Shown here piece by piece: positions 1-9,176 of a stretch of 64,000 bases of DNA (position 1 is the stretch's first letter; each line of letters opens with the position of its first letter). The notes below the pieces were generated by a model. It was given only the letters and a program-made list of their open reading frames with translations, made no database searches and was not told the DNA's origin. The translations under genes and the position numbers were made by a program. This DNA comes from Gaiellasilicea sp963765705 (GTDB taxonomy: Bacteria; Actinomycetota; Thermoleophilia; Gaiellales; Gaiellaceae), in NCBI GenBank assembly GCA_963765705.1, contig CAVXXJ010000008.1, positions 186,001 through 250,000 on the forward strand, given 5' to 3'.

Positions 1-134
1 CCAGACCGGCACGTGGTCGAGGTTCTCGAACACCTCGTGCATGTGATAGCAGCGCCCCCCGAGGAGCTGCTCGAGCGCGAGCGTGAGAGACCTCGTCCCA
101 GTCCTCGGAAACCCGGCGCCGACCAAGAGGAGCG

Positions 135-138
<4 letters not shown>
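1..138 (-). CDS. Sulfotransferase family protein, N-terminal 46 residues only
   Basis: Only the first 46 codons are in the window; the gene runs off the left edge. The ATG at 138 overlaps the stop of the upstream NuoEF-like gene (ATGA), so the two are probably co-transcribed and translationally coupled. The peptide opens with a short beta strand and the loop GAGFPRTGTRSL (residues 7-18), which matches the 5'-phosphosulfate-binding loop of PAPS-dependent sulfotransferases. It is followed by a helix and the segment YHMHEVFEN, typical of the family often annotated as sulfotransferase in bacteria. Acceptor substrate cannot be guessed from this fragment. A generic P-loop kinase is less likely because a GxxxxGK[ST] lysine is absent. 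Confidence 0.75.
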
Positions 139-1607
<1,469 letters not shown>

Positions 1608-1613
1608 GCTCCG

Positions 1614-1619
1614 AGTCTA
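1614..1619 (-). promoter_or_regulatory. -10 element (TAGACT) for the NuoEF gene, leaderless
   Basis: On the minus strand TAGACT is followed by 6 nt and then the GTG start, so transcription would begin at or beside the start codon. No Shine-Dalgarno sequence is present. Confidence 0.55.
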
Positions 1620-1641
1620 CGCAGCGGACGTATCCGATTCG

Positions 1642-2049
1642 TCAGTCTGGTGGGCGGCGGAGCTTCTTCGTCTGCGAGCGCCGCTTCTTCGACTCGAGCC
1701 GGCGCTCTCGCGAGGCCTTCGTCGGCTTCGTCGCGACGCGCCGCCGCTCGACCTTGAGCGCCTCACGGAGCCGCTCGACAAGCCGCTGGACCGCCAATTC
1801 TCGGTTCCGCAGCTGGCTCCGCTCATCCTGTGCGACCGCCCGCAGAGTCGGGCCTGCCTTGGCGAGGACGCGCCGCTTCTGCGCTTCCGTGAGTGCGGAC
1901 GAGGCCTCGACGTCGAGGATCGCCTCGACGCGCGTCTCGGCCGTGTTCGCATGCTGGCCGCCGGGGCCGCTCGAGCGCGAGAAGCGCAGCTCCACCTCCG
2001 CGAGAGGGAGCACGACCGAGCGTGTGACGCGGATAGAGTCCGGCTCCAT
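1642..2049 (-). CDS. arfB: Alternative ribosome-rescue factor / peptidyl-tRNA hydrolase ArfB
   Basis: A 135-residue protein from the ATG at 2049, matching the short ArfB (YaeJ) class. The release-factor-type domain carries SGPGGQHAN with the catalytic GGQ at residues 30-32. The last ~30 residues are strongly basic (RRRVATKPTKASRERR and on), as expected for the tail that enters the empty mRNA channel of stalled ribosomes. It would hydrolyse peptidyl-tRNA on non-stop complexes in the cytoplasm. The open frame extends further upstream, but that stretch overlaps the divergent phosphatase gene and lacks family similarity. The exact start is uncertain: the chosen ATG overlaps the opposite-strand ATG (CATG), and a start a few codons downstream, before SVVLPLAE, would also fit. 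Confidence 0.85.
   Translation of the reverse strand: MEPDSIRVTRSVVLPLAEVELRFSRSSGPGGQHANTAETRVEAILDVEASSALTEAQKRRVLAKAGPTLRAVAQDERSQLRNRELAVQRLVERLREALKVERRRVATKPTKASRERRLESKKRRSQTKKLRRPPD
2034..2039 (+). promoter_or_regulatory. -10 element (TAGAGT) for the 2048 operon, leaderless
   Basis: TAGAGT lies 8 nt before the ATG at 2048 with no Shine-Dalgarno between, consistent with a leaderless transcript. The element sits inside the 5' end of arfB. Confidence 0.5.
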
Positions 2050-2824
2050 GGCCGCCATTCTGCTGGACGTCGACGGCGTCCTCCATGTCTCCGGCGAGCC
2101 GATCCCGGGTGCGGTGGAAGCCGTGGCCAGGTTGCGCGCCGAGGGACACCGGCTTCGCTTCGTCACGAACAACTCCACGCGCTCCCGGTCGACCCTCGTC
2201 GAGGAGCTGCGCGGCATGGGTCACGAGCTCGAGGACGACGATCTCCAGACCACTCCGATCGCCGCGGCGGACCAGCTCGCGGGCCGCCGCGTCTATGCCC
2301 TCGTGATGTCCGCGATCGTCCCTGACCTCGAAGGGATCGAGCTCGTCGGCGACAGCGCCGATGCGGTCCTCGTCGGCGGCTGCGACGAGACGGTCGAGCC
2401 GAACCAGGTGTTCAGCTACATGAACCTGGCGCGGGCGTTCTCCGAGATCCAGGCCGGCGCCGACCTCTTCTGCCTGCACAAGAACCCGTGGTGGCAGACC
2501 AAGCGCGGGCCGATGCTCGACAGCGGCGGGTTCGTCGCAGCGCTGGAATACGCGACGGGAGTGGAGGCGACGGTGATCGGCAAGCCGAGCGCGGCCGCGT
2601 TCGCCGCAGCGCTCGCAGCGCTCGACGCAGAGCCGGAGCTGACGTGGATGGTCACCGACGACCTCGACCAGGACATTCGCGGCGCGCAGCTCTTCGGCAT
2701 GAAGACTCTGCTCCTGCGCACCGGGAAGTTCCGCCCGGACACACTCGAGCGCTCGAGCACGATCCCCGATGCCGTCCTCAGCTCGATCGCGCAGGTGCCC
2801 GACTGGATCAACCGGACGTCGTGA
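2048..2824 (+). CDS. HAD-superfamily phosphatase, NagD-like (subclass IIA)
   Basis: A 258-residue protein starting MAAILLDVDGVL, where D7 and D9 are the nucleophile and acid/base of motif I. Motif II is FVTNNSTRS, and the C-terminal IGKPS lysine and MVTDDLDQDIRGA acidic motif complete the HAD set. The NagD arrangement, with a large cap between motifs II and III, suggests a phosphatase for small phosphorylated metabolites such as sugar, nucleotide or glycerol phosphates. Substrate is not predictable from sequence. The gene is the first of an operon with acpS and nnr: its stop overlaps the acpS GTG. It may act as a housekeeping 'repair' phosphatase, which would fit the downstream metabolite-repair enzyme; that link is inference. 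Confidence 0.85.
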   Translation: MAAILLDVDGVLHVSGEPIPGAVEAVARLRAEGHRLRFVTNNSTRSRSTLVEELRGMGHELEDDDLQTTPIAAADQLAGRRVYALVMSAIVPDLEGIELVGDSADAVLVGGCDETVEPNQVFSYMNLARAFSEIQAGADLFCLHKNPWWQTKRGPMLDSGGFVAALEYATGVEATVIGKPSAAAFAAALAALDAEPELTWMVTDDLDQDIRGAQLFGMKTLLLRTGKFRPDTLERSSTIPDAVLSSIAQVPDWINRTS

Positions 2825-3189
2825 CCAGGGTCGGCGTCGACCTGATCGAGATCGGGCGCATCCGGCGCTCGCTCGAGCGGTACGCGAGCTTCAAGGACCG
2901 CTGCTTCACACCCGCCGAGCAGGAGTACTGCGACTCCCGCTACAACCCCGCCGAGAGCTATGCGGGGCGCTTCGCGGGCAAGGAGGCCGTCGGGAAGGCG
3001 CTCGGATTCGGCGTCGCCCGGGCGTTTGCGTGGAAGGACATCGAGATCGTGGGACGGCCGAAGCCCTCGGTGCGGCTGTCCGGACGTGTCGCGGCCTGGG
3101 CCAAGCAGGTCGACGCGGGCGGGATCGATCTCTCGATGACGCACTCGCGCGAGCTCGCCTCGGCGGTGGCCGTCGTCGACGACGCCTGA
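2821..3189 (+). CDS. acpS: Holo-[acyl-carrier-protein] synthase
   Basis: This 122-residue enzyme transfers phosphopantetheine from CoA to apo-ACP. It shows the AcpS signature: VGVDLIEIGRIRRSLERY at the N terminus with the Mg-binding D7, and the AGRFAGKEAVGKALG motif with the second metal ligand. The C-terminal LSMTHSRELASAVAVV strand is also typical, and length matches the trimeric AcpS family. The GTG start overlaps the preceding stop (GTGA), and the stop overlaps the next ATG (TGATG), so the three genes are translationally coupled. It provides active ACP for fatty acid synthesis, in which fabI elsewhere in the window also acts. Confidence 0.93.
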   Translation: MTRVGVDLIEIGRIRRSLERYASFKDRCFTPAEQEYCDSRYNPAESYAGRFAGKEAVGKALGFGVARAFAWKDIEIVGRPKPSVRLSGRVAAWAKQVDAGGIDLSMTHSRELASAVAVVDDA

Positions 3190-4508
3190 TGTTCGAGCCG
3201 CTCTACAGCGCCGCGGAGATGCGGGCCGCCGAGGAGGGCCGCGACGTGCACGAGCTGATGGAGCGGGCCGGAGCCGCGCTCGCCCGAGAGGTGCTGCTGC
3301 GCTTTCCCGACGCGCGCCGCATCGCGGTTGTCTGCGGCGGCGGCGCGAACGGAGGCGACGGCCGGATCGCCGCCCGCATCCTCCGCGAGGAGGGCTGCGA
3401 CGCGGTCGAGACCGTCGCGGTCGAGCAGGCCGACGTGATCGTCGACGCGCTCTTCGGCACCGGCTTCCACGGCGAGCCGCGTGCGGAGGCAGCCGCCACG
3501 ATCGGACGGATCAACGCCGCCCGCGCACCCGTCGTCTCCGTCGACATCCCGTCCGGGGTCGATGCGTCGACGGGCGAGATCGCCGGCGAGGCCGTGCGGG
3601 CGGATCTGACCGTCACCTTTCACGGCGTCAAGGCCGGCCTCGCGATCGCTCCCGGCCTCTTCCACACCGGCGACGTGACGATCGCGGAGATCGGCCTCGA
3701 GCCGGCCGAGACGGCGCTGAGGCTGGTGACGCCGGCGATCCTGTCGATCGTGCCGCGGCGCAGACCGGAGGACAACAAGTACACGGCCGGGGCCGTGCTC
3801 GTCGTGGGCGGGTCGGCCGGGATGACCGGAGCCGTCTGCCTTGCGGCGGAAGCCGCGTTCCGAGCGGATGCGGGCTACGTCGCCGTCGCCGTCCCCGAGC
3901 GCTCGCTGCCCATCGTCGAGGCGCGCCTACTCGAGCCCGTCAAGGTGACGTGGGAAGGCGCGCTCCAGGCGGCGGAGAAGGCGGGTGCAATCGCGGTCGG
4001 CCCTGGACTCGGCCGGGAGCGCGAAGCGTTGCGCCTCCGCGACGAGCTGCTGGCGGCAGGGGAGCAGCCCGTCGTGCTGGACGCGGACGGGCTGCACGAC
4101 CTCGAGCCGGGCGATTGGGGCTCCCGCGCAGTCCTGACTCCTCATGCGGGCGAGCTCGCGCGCCTTCTCGGCGAGGAATCCGCGTGGGTGAACGCACACC
4201 GGCTCGAAGCGGCGCAGCGAGCCGCCGACCGCTTCGGAGCCGTCTGCCTGCTCAAGGGCGCAGACACGCTCGTTGCCGCGCCCGGCGAGGGCGCGCTCGT
4301 CTGCGTCACCGAAGCTCCTGGCCTGGCGACGGCCGGTACCGGCGACGTGCTGACGGGGATCCTGGCCGCGTTCCTGGCCAAGGGTGTCGAGCCGCGATTA
4401 GCAGCGGCTGCCGCCGCCACCGCCCACGGTCTGGCGGCCCGCAGCGTGCCGCAGGCCGGGCTGGTCGCGAGCGATCTGATCGTCGCGCTGCCGTCCGTCC
4501 TCTTGTAG
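3189..4508 (+). CDS. nnr: Bifunctional NAD(P)H-hydrate epimerase / ADP-dependent NAD(P)H-hydrate dehydratase
   Basis: A 439-residue metabolite-repair enzyme. Residues 1 to about 185 form the YjeF_N epimerase domain, with VVCGGGANGGDGRIAA binding NADHX and SVDIPSGVDASTGE further on. This half is somewhat short. From about residue 195 the ribokinase-like dehydratase domain begins: AVLVVGGSAGMTGA, IAVGPGLGRE, VLTPHAGELARLLG, CLLKGADTLVAAP and the anion-hole/catalytic ATAGTGDVLTGILAAFLA. Together they restore hydrated NADH and NADPH. The ATG overlaps the acpS stop. AcpS-Nnr adjacency is common in bacteria. Confidence 0.93.
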   Translation: MFEPLYSAAEMRAAEEGRDVHELMERAGAALAREVLLRFPDARRIAVVCGGGANGGDGRIAARILREEGCDAVETVAVEQADVIVDALFGTGFHGEPRAEAAATIGRINAARAPVVSVDIPSGVDASTGEIAGEAVRADLTVTFHGVKAGLAIAPGLFHTGDVTIAEIGLEPAETALRLVTPAILSIVPRRRPEDNKYTAGAVLVVGGSAGMTGAVCLAAEAAFRADAGYVAVAVPERSLPIVEARLLEPVKVTWEGALQAAEKAGAIAVGPGLGREREALRLRDELLAAGEQPVVLDADGLHDLEPGDWGSRAVLTPHAGELARLLGEESAWVNAHRLEAAQRAADRFGAVCLLKGADTLVAAPGEGALVCVTEAPGLATAGTGDVLTGILAAFLAKGVEPRLAAAAAATAHGLAARSVPQAGLVASDLIVALPSVLL

Positions 4509-4528
4509 CAACGCGTCACTAACCACCC

Positions 4529-4543
4529 GTCTGGGGGAGACGC
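4529..4543 (+). terminator. Short hairpin after nnr
   Basis: CGTCT-GGGGG-AGACG forms a 5-bp stem 20 nt after the nnr stop, with no U tract. It is weak as a terminator but correctly placed. Confidence 0.3.
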
Positions 4544-4574
4544 CGTCACCCGAAATGGTCGACAAGACGTGTGG

Positions 4575-4602
4575 AACGGTAACCGCCTCCCCTCATTTGC
4601 GG
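4575..4602 (+). repeat. Upstream element, copy A (AACGG-AACCGC...ATTTGCGG)
   Basis: The 28 nt at 4575-4602 align with 51557-51582 over AACGG, AACCGC, a C-rich CCCCT core and ATTTGCGG, differing mainly by two single-base gaps and two substitutions. Both copies lie upstream of genes for small exported proteins (4655 and 51594). The outer ACCGC and GCGGT can pair. It ends 52 nt before the downstream ATG. Function unknown: an operator, a promoter of an alternative sigma factor, or a leader element are all possible. Confidence 0.45.
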
Positions 4603-4654
4603 TAGTGCGAGGGAGTGGGGCGTCAAACTAGGGCTAAGGGAGAATTCAGAAATC

Positions 4655-5029
4655 ATGATGCGGAAAATTATTGGCAAGAGTCGTTTTCTCGGGGCCCTGG
4701 TTGTTGCGGCTTCGATGGCCACGGGCGCCTACGCGTTTACGGCGACCAACACCGTGCCGGCTTCGGATGCGGGCTCGGGCAGCGGCACGATCAGCGGCTA
4801 CACGATTACTGCGGTCGCATACCAACTCAACGCGACGACCCCGACCGACATCGACACGATGACGTTCACGCTGAGCTCGAACGCCACCACGGTGAAGGCG
4901 AAGATCGTCAGCGGCAGCAGCACCTACACGAACTGCACGATTGCGGGCGGCGTCAACGTCACCTGCGCGTTCAGCCCGGACATCGCTATCACCACGGCAG
5001 ATCAGCTGTCCGTGATCGCGACCTCCTAG
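4655..5029 (+). CDS. Small exported protein with ATNTVP motif, probable substrate of the adjacent signal peptidase
   Basis: The 124-residue protein has a basic N terminus (MMRKIIGKSR), a hydrophobic segment to about residue 27 and then AFTATNTVPASDAGSGSG. The rest is Thr/Ser/Ala-rich with few charges and predicts as a beta-sandwich-like secreted domain with two Cys (TNCTI, VTCAF) that could form a disulfide. Low-charge small proteins of this sort are coded beside SipW/ER-type signal peptidases in many Gram-positives (TasA/CalY logic), and the next gene is such a peptidase. The protein shares ATNTVP with the exported protein at 6817. An AGGGAGA purine run lies 11-17 nt upstream of the double ATG. 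It is probably an abundant surface or matrix protein; function is inference. Confidence 0.7.
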   Translation: MMRKIIGKSRFLGALVVAASMATGAYAFTATNTVPASDAGSGSGTISGYTITAVAYQLNATTPTDIDTMTFTLSSNATTVKAKIVSGSSTYTNCTIAGGVNVTCAFSPDIAITTADQLSVIATS

Positions 5030-5044
5030 GCTTCCAGGACCTGA

Positions 5045-5080
5045 CGTTCGGGCGAGGCATGCGCGTGCCTCGCCCGAACG
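5045..5080 (+). terminator. Strong hairpin between secreted protein and signal peptidase genes
   Basis: A perfect 15-bp stem (CGTTCGGGCGAGGCA and its complement) with a 6-nt loop starts 15 nt after the stop codon. There is no U tract. It could terminate most transcripts while letting some continue into the signal peptidase gene, giving more substrate than enzyme, or it could stabilise the upstream mRNA end. Confidence 0.65.
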
Positions 5081-5123
5081 GGGCAGGAACATTGCTCGCC
5101 CGCCCGTATCCTGTTGAAAGCAC

Positions 5124-6830
5124 ATGAAGCGGCGAAGCCTCACCCGGGTTTTCGCCGGCGCGCTCGGCTTGCTCCTCCTCGCGGCCGGCTGGTTGTTCTT
5201 CGGCCCGACGCAGGTCGGCGGCACGACGTCGTACGCAGTGATCGTCGGCACGTCGATGGAGCCGATGCTTCACCGCGGCGACCTCGCCGTCATCCGGGAG
5301 GAGAGCACGTATCGCGTCGGTGACGTCGTGCTCTACGAGGCTCCCCAACTCGGCTCCAATGTCCTGCACCGGATCGTCCGCGTGCAGGGCGACAAGTTCG
5401 TGCTCAAGGGTGACAACAACGACTTTCTCGACAGCGAGCAGCCCACGGAGGACCTGATCGTGGGGAAGCTTTGGTTGAGCGCGCCCCAGGTCGGCCGGGT
5501 CACGGATTGGTTGCACACACCACTGCACGCTGCGCTGCTCGTCGGGCTGGCGACGCTCCTGGCGCTTGGCGGAGGCATCGGGGCCAGCGCTGTCAGTGCT
5601 ACGCGACGGCGGCGAGGTGCTGCCGAACCGGCTCGTTCAGAGCGCTCGGCGCCGCCGGCCGGAGCCGGCCCGGGCGATCCGCTCCCGTGGGTCGGTGCGC
5701 TCGGTGTCGCGAGCGTGCTCTTCGCCGTTCTCGCGGTCCTGTCATTCACCCGCCCGGTCACCGTCACCGAGCCTGTCGCCGAGGCATACGTCCATCAGGG
5801 CCGCTTCGAGTACTCGGCATCGGTCCGCAAGAACCCGGTGTACCCCGACGGGCGCGTGACGACAGGAGACCCGATTTTCGTTCGGCTCGTACCCAGGCTG
5901 CAAGTCTCGTTTCGGTATCAGCTCGAGGCGCGCCAACCCGTGGAGGCTGCCGGTCGCATCCGGCTCGACGCTCGCGTGAGCGATGGCCGTGGCTGGGAGC
6001 GCCTCCTTGAGCTCGCGCCGGAGCGGAGCTTCGGCGGCAAGCAGGTGTCCGTCAGCGGGACGATCGACGTTGACGCGATCGAGGCACTGGTCGGCGAGAT
6101 CGGGAGTCTGACCGGCTCGAGCCAGAGCACGTACACGGTGACGGTGCTGCCGCGGATCACGGTGTCCGGAAAGGCAGGCCGTGATCCGGTGGATGCGACG
6201 TTCGCGCCCGCGCTTGCGTTCGACCTCGGCGACCTCCGGCTGCAGCCCGATCTCCAGGAGTCAGGTGCGGGAATCGGCCCGTTCGCGCCGCGCGAGGCGG
6301 GTGCCGGCACCCACGTGGCGGCCGGTCGGCTCGAGCTCGCGGCGTTCTCACTCCCGGTCCGCACGGCACGGCGACTCTCGCTGATCGGCCTAGCCGCCTC
6401 GCTCCTGCTGGGCGCGCTCGCGCTCGCGGCTCTGCTCCAGCGGTACCGAGGCGACGAGAACGAGCGGATCGCGGCGCGCTACGGCCACTTGCTACTGCCT
6501 CTTCGCTCGCGGCCGCAGGAGTGGGCGAGCGTCACGGATCTCGCCGACATCGCCAGCCTGGTCCGGCTCGCCGAGCAACGCGACCGGCTGATCTTCCACC
6601 TCGTCGAGGGGGGCGAGCACTCGTACGTGGTCGAGGACGGCGGCTCGACATTCCGTTACCGGACGAGGCCGGCGCCGGTGGATCTGCCCCTGTCGCCGGC
6701 CGTCCCGCTCCAGCCTGAAGGCCCGGAGGACGTGGAGCCGGCCAAACCCGCTCTTGTCGTGGGCGGCTCACCCACTCGCCACCAGCCACGCCGGCGCTTT
6801 TCGCGGAGGCGTGACAATGAGGATTGGTAG
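5124..6830 (+). CDS. Signal peptidase I of the SipW/ER type with a large C-terminal membrane-anchored domain (DUF5305-like)
   Basis: The 568-residue protein begins with a membrane segment (residues 8-26) and a short S26 peptidase domain. The nucleophile S44 lies in GTSMEPMLHRGD, and H82 in NVLHRIVRV replaces the lysine of ordinary bacterial LepB, giving the Ser/His dyad of archaeal and ER signal peptidases. GDNNDFLDS marks the conserved box E region. Two further membrane helices follow (about 133-160 and 188-206). Next comes a ~200-residue extracytoplasmic domain starting near VTVTEPVAEAYVHQGRFEY, a last helix (about 410-435) and a cytosolic tail. From memory that domain resembles DUF5305, but I cannot verify it. 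Total length is about three times that of a plain SipW. It probably matures the flanking ATNTVP proteins. Confidence 0.85.
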   Translation: MKRRSLTRVFAGALGLLLLAAGWLFFGPTQVGGTTSYAVIVGTSMEPMLHRGDLAVIREESTYRVGDVVLYEAPQLGSNVLHRIVRVQGDKFVLKGDNNDFLDSEQPTEDLIVGKLWLSAPQVGRVTDWLHTPLHAALLVGLATLLALGGGIGASAVSATRRRRGAAEPARSERSAPPAGAGPGDPLPWVGALGVASVLFAVLAVLSFTRPVTVTEPVAEAYVHQGRFEYSASVRKNPVYPDGRVTTGDPIFVRLVPRLQVSFRYQLEARQPVEAAGRIRLDARVSDGRGWERLLELAPERSFGGKQVSVSGTIDVDAIEALVGEIGSLTGSSQSTYTVTVLPRITVSGKAGRDPVDATFAPALAFDLGDLRLQPDLQESGAGIGPFAPREAGAGTHVAAGRLELAAFSLPVRTARRLSLIGLAASLLLGALALAALLQRYRGDENERIAARYGHLLLPLRSRPQEWASVTDLADIASLVRLAEQRDRLIFHLVEGGEHSYVVEDGGSTFRYRTRPAPVDLPLSPAVPLQPEGPEDVEPAKPALVVGGSPTRHQPRRRFSRRRDNEDW

Positions 6831-7209
6831 GTTCCTCCAGATCGTGCTGATCGGAGCCTCGGTCGGCCTCGTGCTGATCTCGGCGCTCGCCGCGACGAAC
6901 ACCGTGCCGGGAACGAACGCCGAGCGGGATGTCAGTGCGATCTCGGTCGACGCCAAGAAGCCGAAGCCCGCCTGCAACGGGATCACCGTCACCACGCTGC
7001 TCACCGGCTCGGGAAATGTCAACGGCACGAACGCGGCCGAGCTGTTTCTCGGCAGCGCCGGCGTGGACAACCTCGACGGCAAGGGCGGCAACGATTGCAT
7101 CGTGGGTGGGGCAGGCAACGACGCGATCACCGGCGGTCAAGGGACCGATGTCTGCATCGGCGGCCTGGGGACGGACACGTTCACGAGCTGCGAGACCCAG
7201 ATCCAGTAG
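6817..7209 (+). CDS. Small exported RTX-repeat protein with ATNTVP motif
   Basis: This 130-residue protein starts at the ATG at 6817, with GGAGG 7 nt upstream, inside the last codons of the signal peptidase gene; the two overlap by 14 bp. It has a hydrophobic signal segment (residues 8-25) followed at once by AATNTVPGTNA, the same motif as the protein at 4655. The C-terminal half carries glycine/aspartate nonapeptides (LDGKGGNDCIVGGAGNDAITGGQGTDVCIGG is the region, near residues 87-117), typical of Ca2+-binding parallel beta-roll RTX proteins, with four Cys. It is probably exported and folded by extracellular calcium. Its size and lack of a type I secretion tail argue against a toxin. Confidence 0.75.
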   Translation: MRIGRFLQIVLIGASVGLVLISALAATNTVPGTNAERDVSAISVDAKKPKPACNGITVTTLLTGSGNVNGTNAAELFLGSAGVDNLDGKGGNDCIVGGAGNDAITGGQGTDVCIGGLGTDTFTSCETQIQ

Positions 7210-7212
7210 ACC

Positions 7213-8130
7213 GTGGATGTCGTTACCGGCGCGTTCTCCTACACCGGTCGTGCGCTCGCCGAGGAGCTGCTCCGCCGCGGCCGCCCGGTGCGGACCCTGT
7301 CGCGGCGGGATGCACCTGGCGATCCTCTCGCCGAGCGGATCGAGCGCGCCGGGCTCCAGTTCAGCAATGAGCGCGCTCTCCGGGAGGCGCTCGCCGGCAC
7401 GGAGACGCTCTACAACACCTACTGGGTCCGCTTCGCCCACGGCGTCACCACCTTCGACCGCGCCGTCTCGAACACACGCGTTCTCCTGCGTGCCGCTCGC
7501 GCGGCCGGCGTTCGCCGGGTCGTGCACGTCAGCGTCACGAATCCGTCGCACGACTCGCCGCTGCCGTACTTCCGCGGCAAGGCGCAGGTGGAGGAGGACG
7601 TGCGTGCGTCCGGACTGCCCTGGTCGATCGTCCGGCCGACGCTCGTCTTCGGCCCGCGCGACATCCTCGTCAACAACATCGCCTGGGGCCTGCGGCGGAC
7701 GCCGGTCTTCCCCGTCGCGGGGGACGGGAGGTACCGCGTGCAGCCGGTGTCAGTCGAGGACGTCGCGACGATCTGCGTCGACGCCGCAGCCGCGGACGGG
7801 AACGTCGTAGTCGACGCGGCGGGGCCCGAGACGATCAGCTACGAGGAGCTGGTGCGGCTCGTCGCCGCCGCGATCGGGAGCCGCGCCCGAATCGTGCACC
7901 TGCCTCCGCGGGCCGTGCTCGCGCTGGCGCGGATCACCGGGGCGGTCCGCCGGGACGTGCTTCTGACCGAGGAGGAGCTGGCGGGCCTGCAGGCGGAGCT
8001 GCTCGTGTCCTCCGAGCCGCCGCTCGGCACCGCGAGCTTCCGCTCCTGGGTGGCCGCGAACGGCGAGCATCTGGGCCGTGGCTATGTCTCCGAGCTGGCG
8101 CGGAACTTCCGTCCGTACGATCCTCTCTGA
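7213..8130 (+). CDS. NAD(P)-binding NmrA/NDUFA9-like atypical SDR protein
   Basis: The 305-residue protein starts at a GTG 3 nt after the preceding stop. The N-terminal VVTGAFSYTGRALAEELL is a Rossmann dinucleotide loop of the atypical SDR kind. Further features are VVHVSVTNPS, YFRGKAQVEEDV (the lysine stands where the SDR active-site Lys would be), SIVRPTLVFGPRD and a C-terminal substrate region. These fit the NmrA/complex-I-assembly-like family, which includes redox sensors and quinone- or sugar-modifying reductases. No substrate can be assigned. It is followed by alr, whose TTG start lies 1 nt past its stop, so both are likely co-transcribed. Confidence 0.75.
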   Translation: MDVVTGAFSYTGRALAEELLRRGRPVRTLSRRDAPGDPLAERIERAGLQFSNERALREALAGTETLYNTYWVRFAHGVTTFDRAVSNTRVLLRAARAAGVRRVVHVSVTNPSHDSPLPYFRGKAQVEEDVRASGLPWSIVRPTLVFGPRDILVNNIAWGLRRTPVFPVAGDGRYRVQPVSVEDVATICVDAAAADGNVVVDAAGPETISYEELVRLVAAAIGSRARIVHLPPRAVLALARITGAVRRDVLLTEEELAGLQAELLVSSEPPLGTASFRSWVAANGEHLGRGYVSELARNFRPYDPL

Positions 8131-8131
8131 G

Positions 8132-9151
8132 TTGAGCCGATCCGACATCACGGTCGACCTGGGTGCGATCCGCCGCAACGCGCGGAGGCTGCTCGGCGCC
8201 CTCGACGGGGCGGAGCTCTGGGCAGTCGTCAAGGCCGACGGGTACGGCCACGGGGCCGCCGACGCGGGTGCGGCTGCCCTCGGCTCCGGCGCGAAGGTGC
8301 TCTGCGTCGCGACGGTGCCGGAAGCGCTCGTGCTGCGCCGAGCGCTCGGCCCGGTGCGGATCCTCGTCATGGGACCGGCCTCGAGCCGTGAGATCGCCGA
8401 GGCGCGCGAGGCCGGGCTCGAGCTCGCGATCAGCGACGGCGAGATTCCCGAGGGCGTGCGTGTCCACCTGAAGCTCGACACCGGGATGGGGCGATGGGGC
8501 CTCGCCGAGCTGCCGACGCCCACACGCGAGGTCGTCGGGCTGATGAGCCACTTCGCCTCCGCGGACTGCGACGCCGCTTTCACGGAGCAGCAGGTGGAGC
8601 GGTTCCGCGAGGCGACGGCGGAGCACTCCTATCTGACCCGGCACATCGCGAACAGCGCGGGCGCTCTTCGCTATCCGTCGGCGCGGTTCGATGCGGCCCG
8701 GTGCGGGATCGCGCTCTACGGAATCTCGCCCTTCGGCACCGATCCTGCGGAGGACGGGCTCGAACCGGCGCTGCGCTGGGACTCACAGCTCGCGCAGGTA
8801 CGGCAGCTTCAGCCCGGGCAGGCGACCGGGTACGGACGCCGCTTCGTCGCGGAGCAGCCGACCTGGATCGGCATCGTCCCCGTCGGCTACGCGGACGGGT
8901 TCCGGCGCGCGCTGACCGGCACGGAGATCAGGGTGGCCGGCGAGCCGCGGCGCGTGGTCGGGACGATCTCCATGGACGCGTTAGCGGTCGAGCTCGACCG
9001 TCAGCTCCCGGTGGGCACGCCAGTGACGCTGCTCGGCCACGGCGTCCAGGCCGAGGCGCATGCGCGCGTCGCAGGGACGATTGCCTACGAGCTGGTCACC
9101 GGGATCAGCAGGGCGCCCGAGCGGACGAGGTGCACGACCGTCGACAGTTGA
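8132..9151 (+). CDS. alr: Alanine racemase
   Basis: A PLP-dependent racemase that supplies D-alanine for peptidoglycan. The TTG at 8132, directly after the upstream stop, gives 339 residues beginning LSRSDITVDLGAIRRN, the usual alanine racemase N terminus. ATGs at 8078 and 8084 would extend it into the previous gene without family support. The PLP lysine is K34 in AVVKADGYGHG, and the second catalytic tyrosine region is CGIALYGISP. VPVGYADGF and TISMD are conserved C-domain motifs. It is a little shorter than usual (about 370), mostly through small loops in the barrel. Its stop codon overlaps the CsoR-type operator of the next operon. Confidence 0.92.
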   Translation: MSRSDITVDLGAIRRNARRLLGALDGAELWAVVKADGYGHGAADAGAAALGSGAKVLCVATVPEALVLRRALGPVRILVMGPASSREIAEAREAGLELAISDGEIPEGVRVHLKLDTGMGRWGLAELPTPTREVVGLMSHFASADCDAAFTEQQVERFREATAEHSYLTRHIANSAGALRYPSARFDAARCGIALYGISPFGTDPAEDGLEPALRWDSQLAQVRQLQPGQATGYGRRFVAEQPTWIGIVPVGYADGFRRALTGTEIRVAGEPRRVVGTISMDALAVELDRQLPVGTPVTLLGHGVQAEAHARVAGTIAYELVTGISRAPERTRCTTVDS

Positions 9152-9170
9152 TACCCCCCGAGGGTATATT
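9151..9170 (+). promoter_or_regulatory. CsoR-type operator overlapping the copZ -10 element
   Basis: ATACCC-CCCGA-GGGTAT (9151-9167) is the G/C-tract palindrome bound by copper-sensing CsoR repressors. It overlaps TATATT (9165-9170), a good -10 hexamer 6 nt before the copZ ATG. Bound CsoR would block RNA polymerase directly, and Cu(I) would release it. The operon encodes csoR as its last gene, which gives autoregulation. Confidence 0.85.
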
Positions 9171-9176
9171 GCGCGG

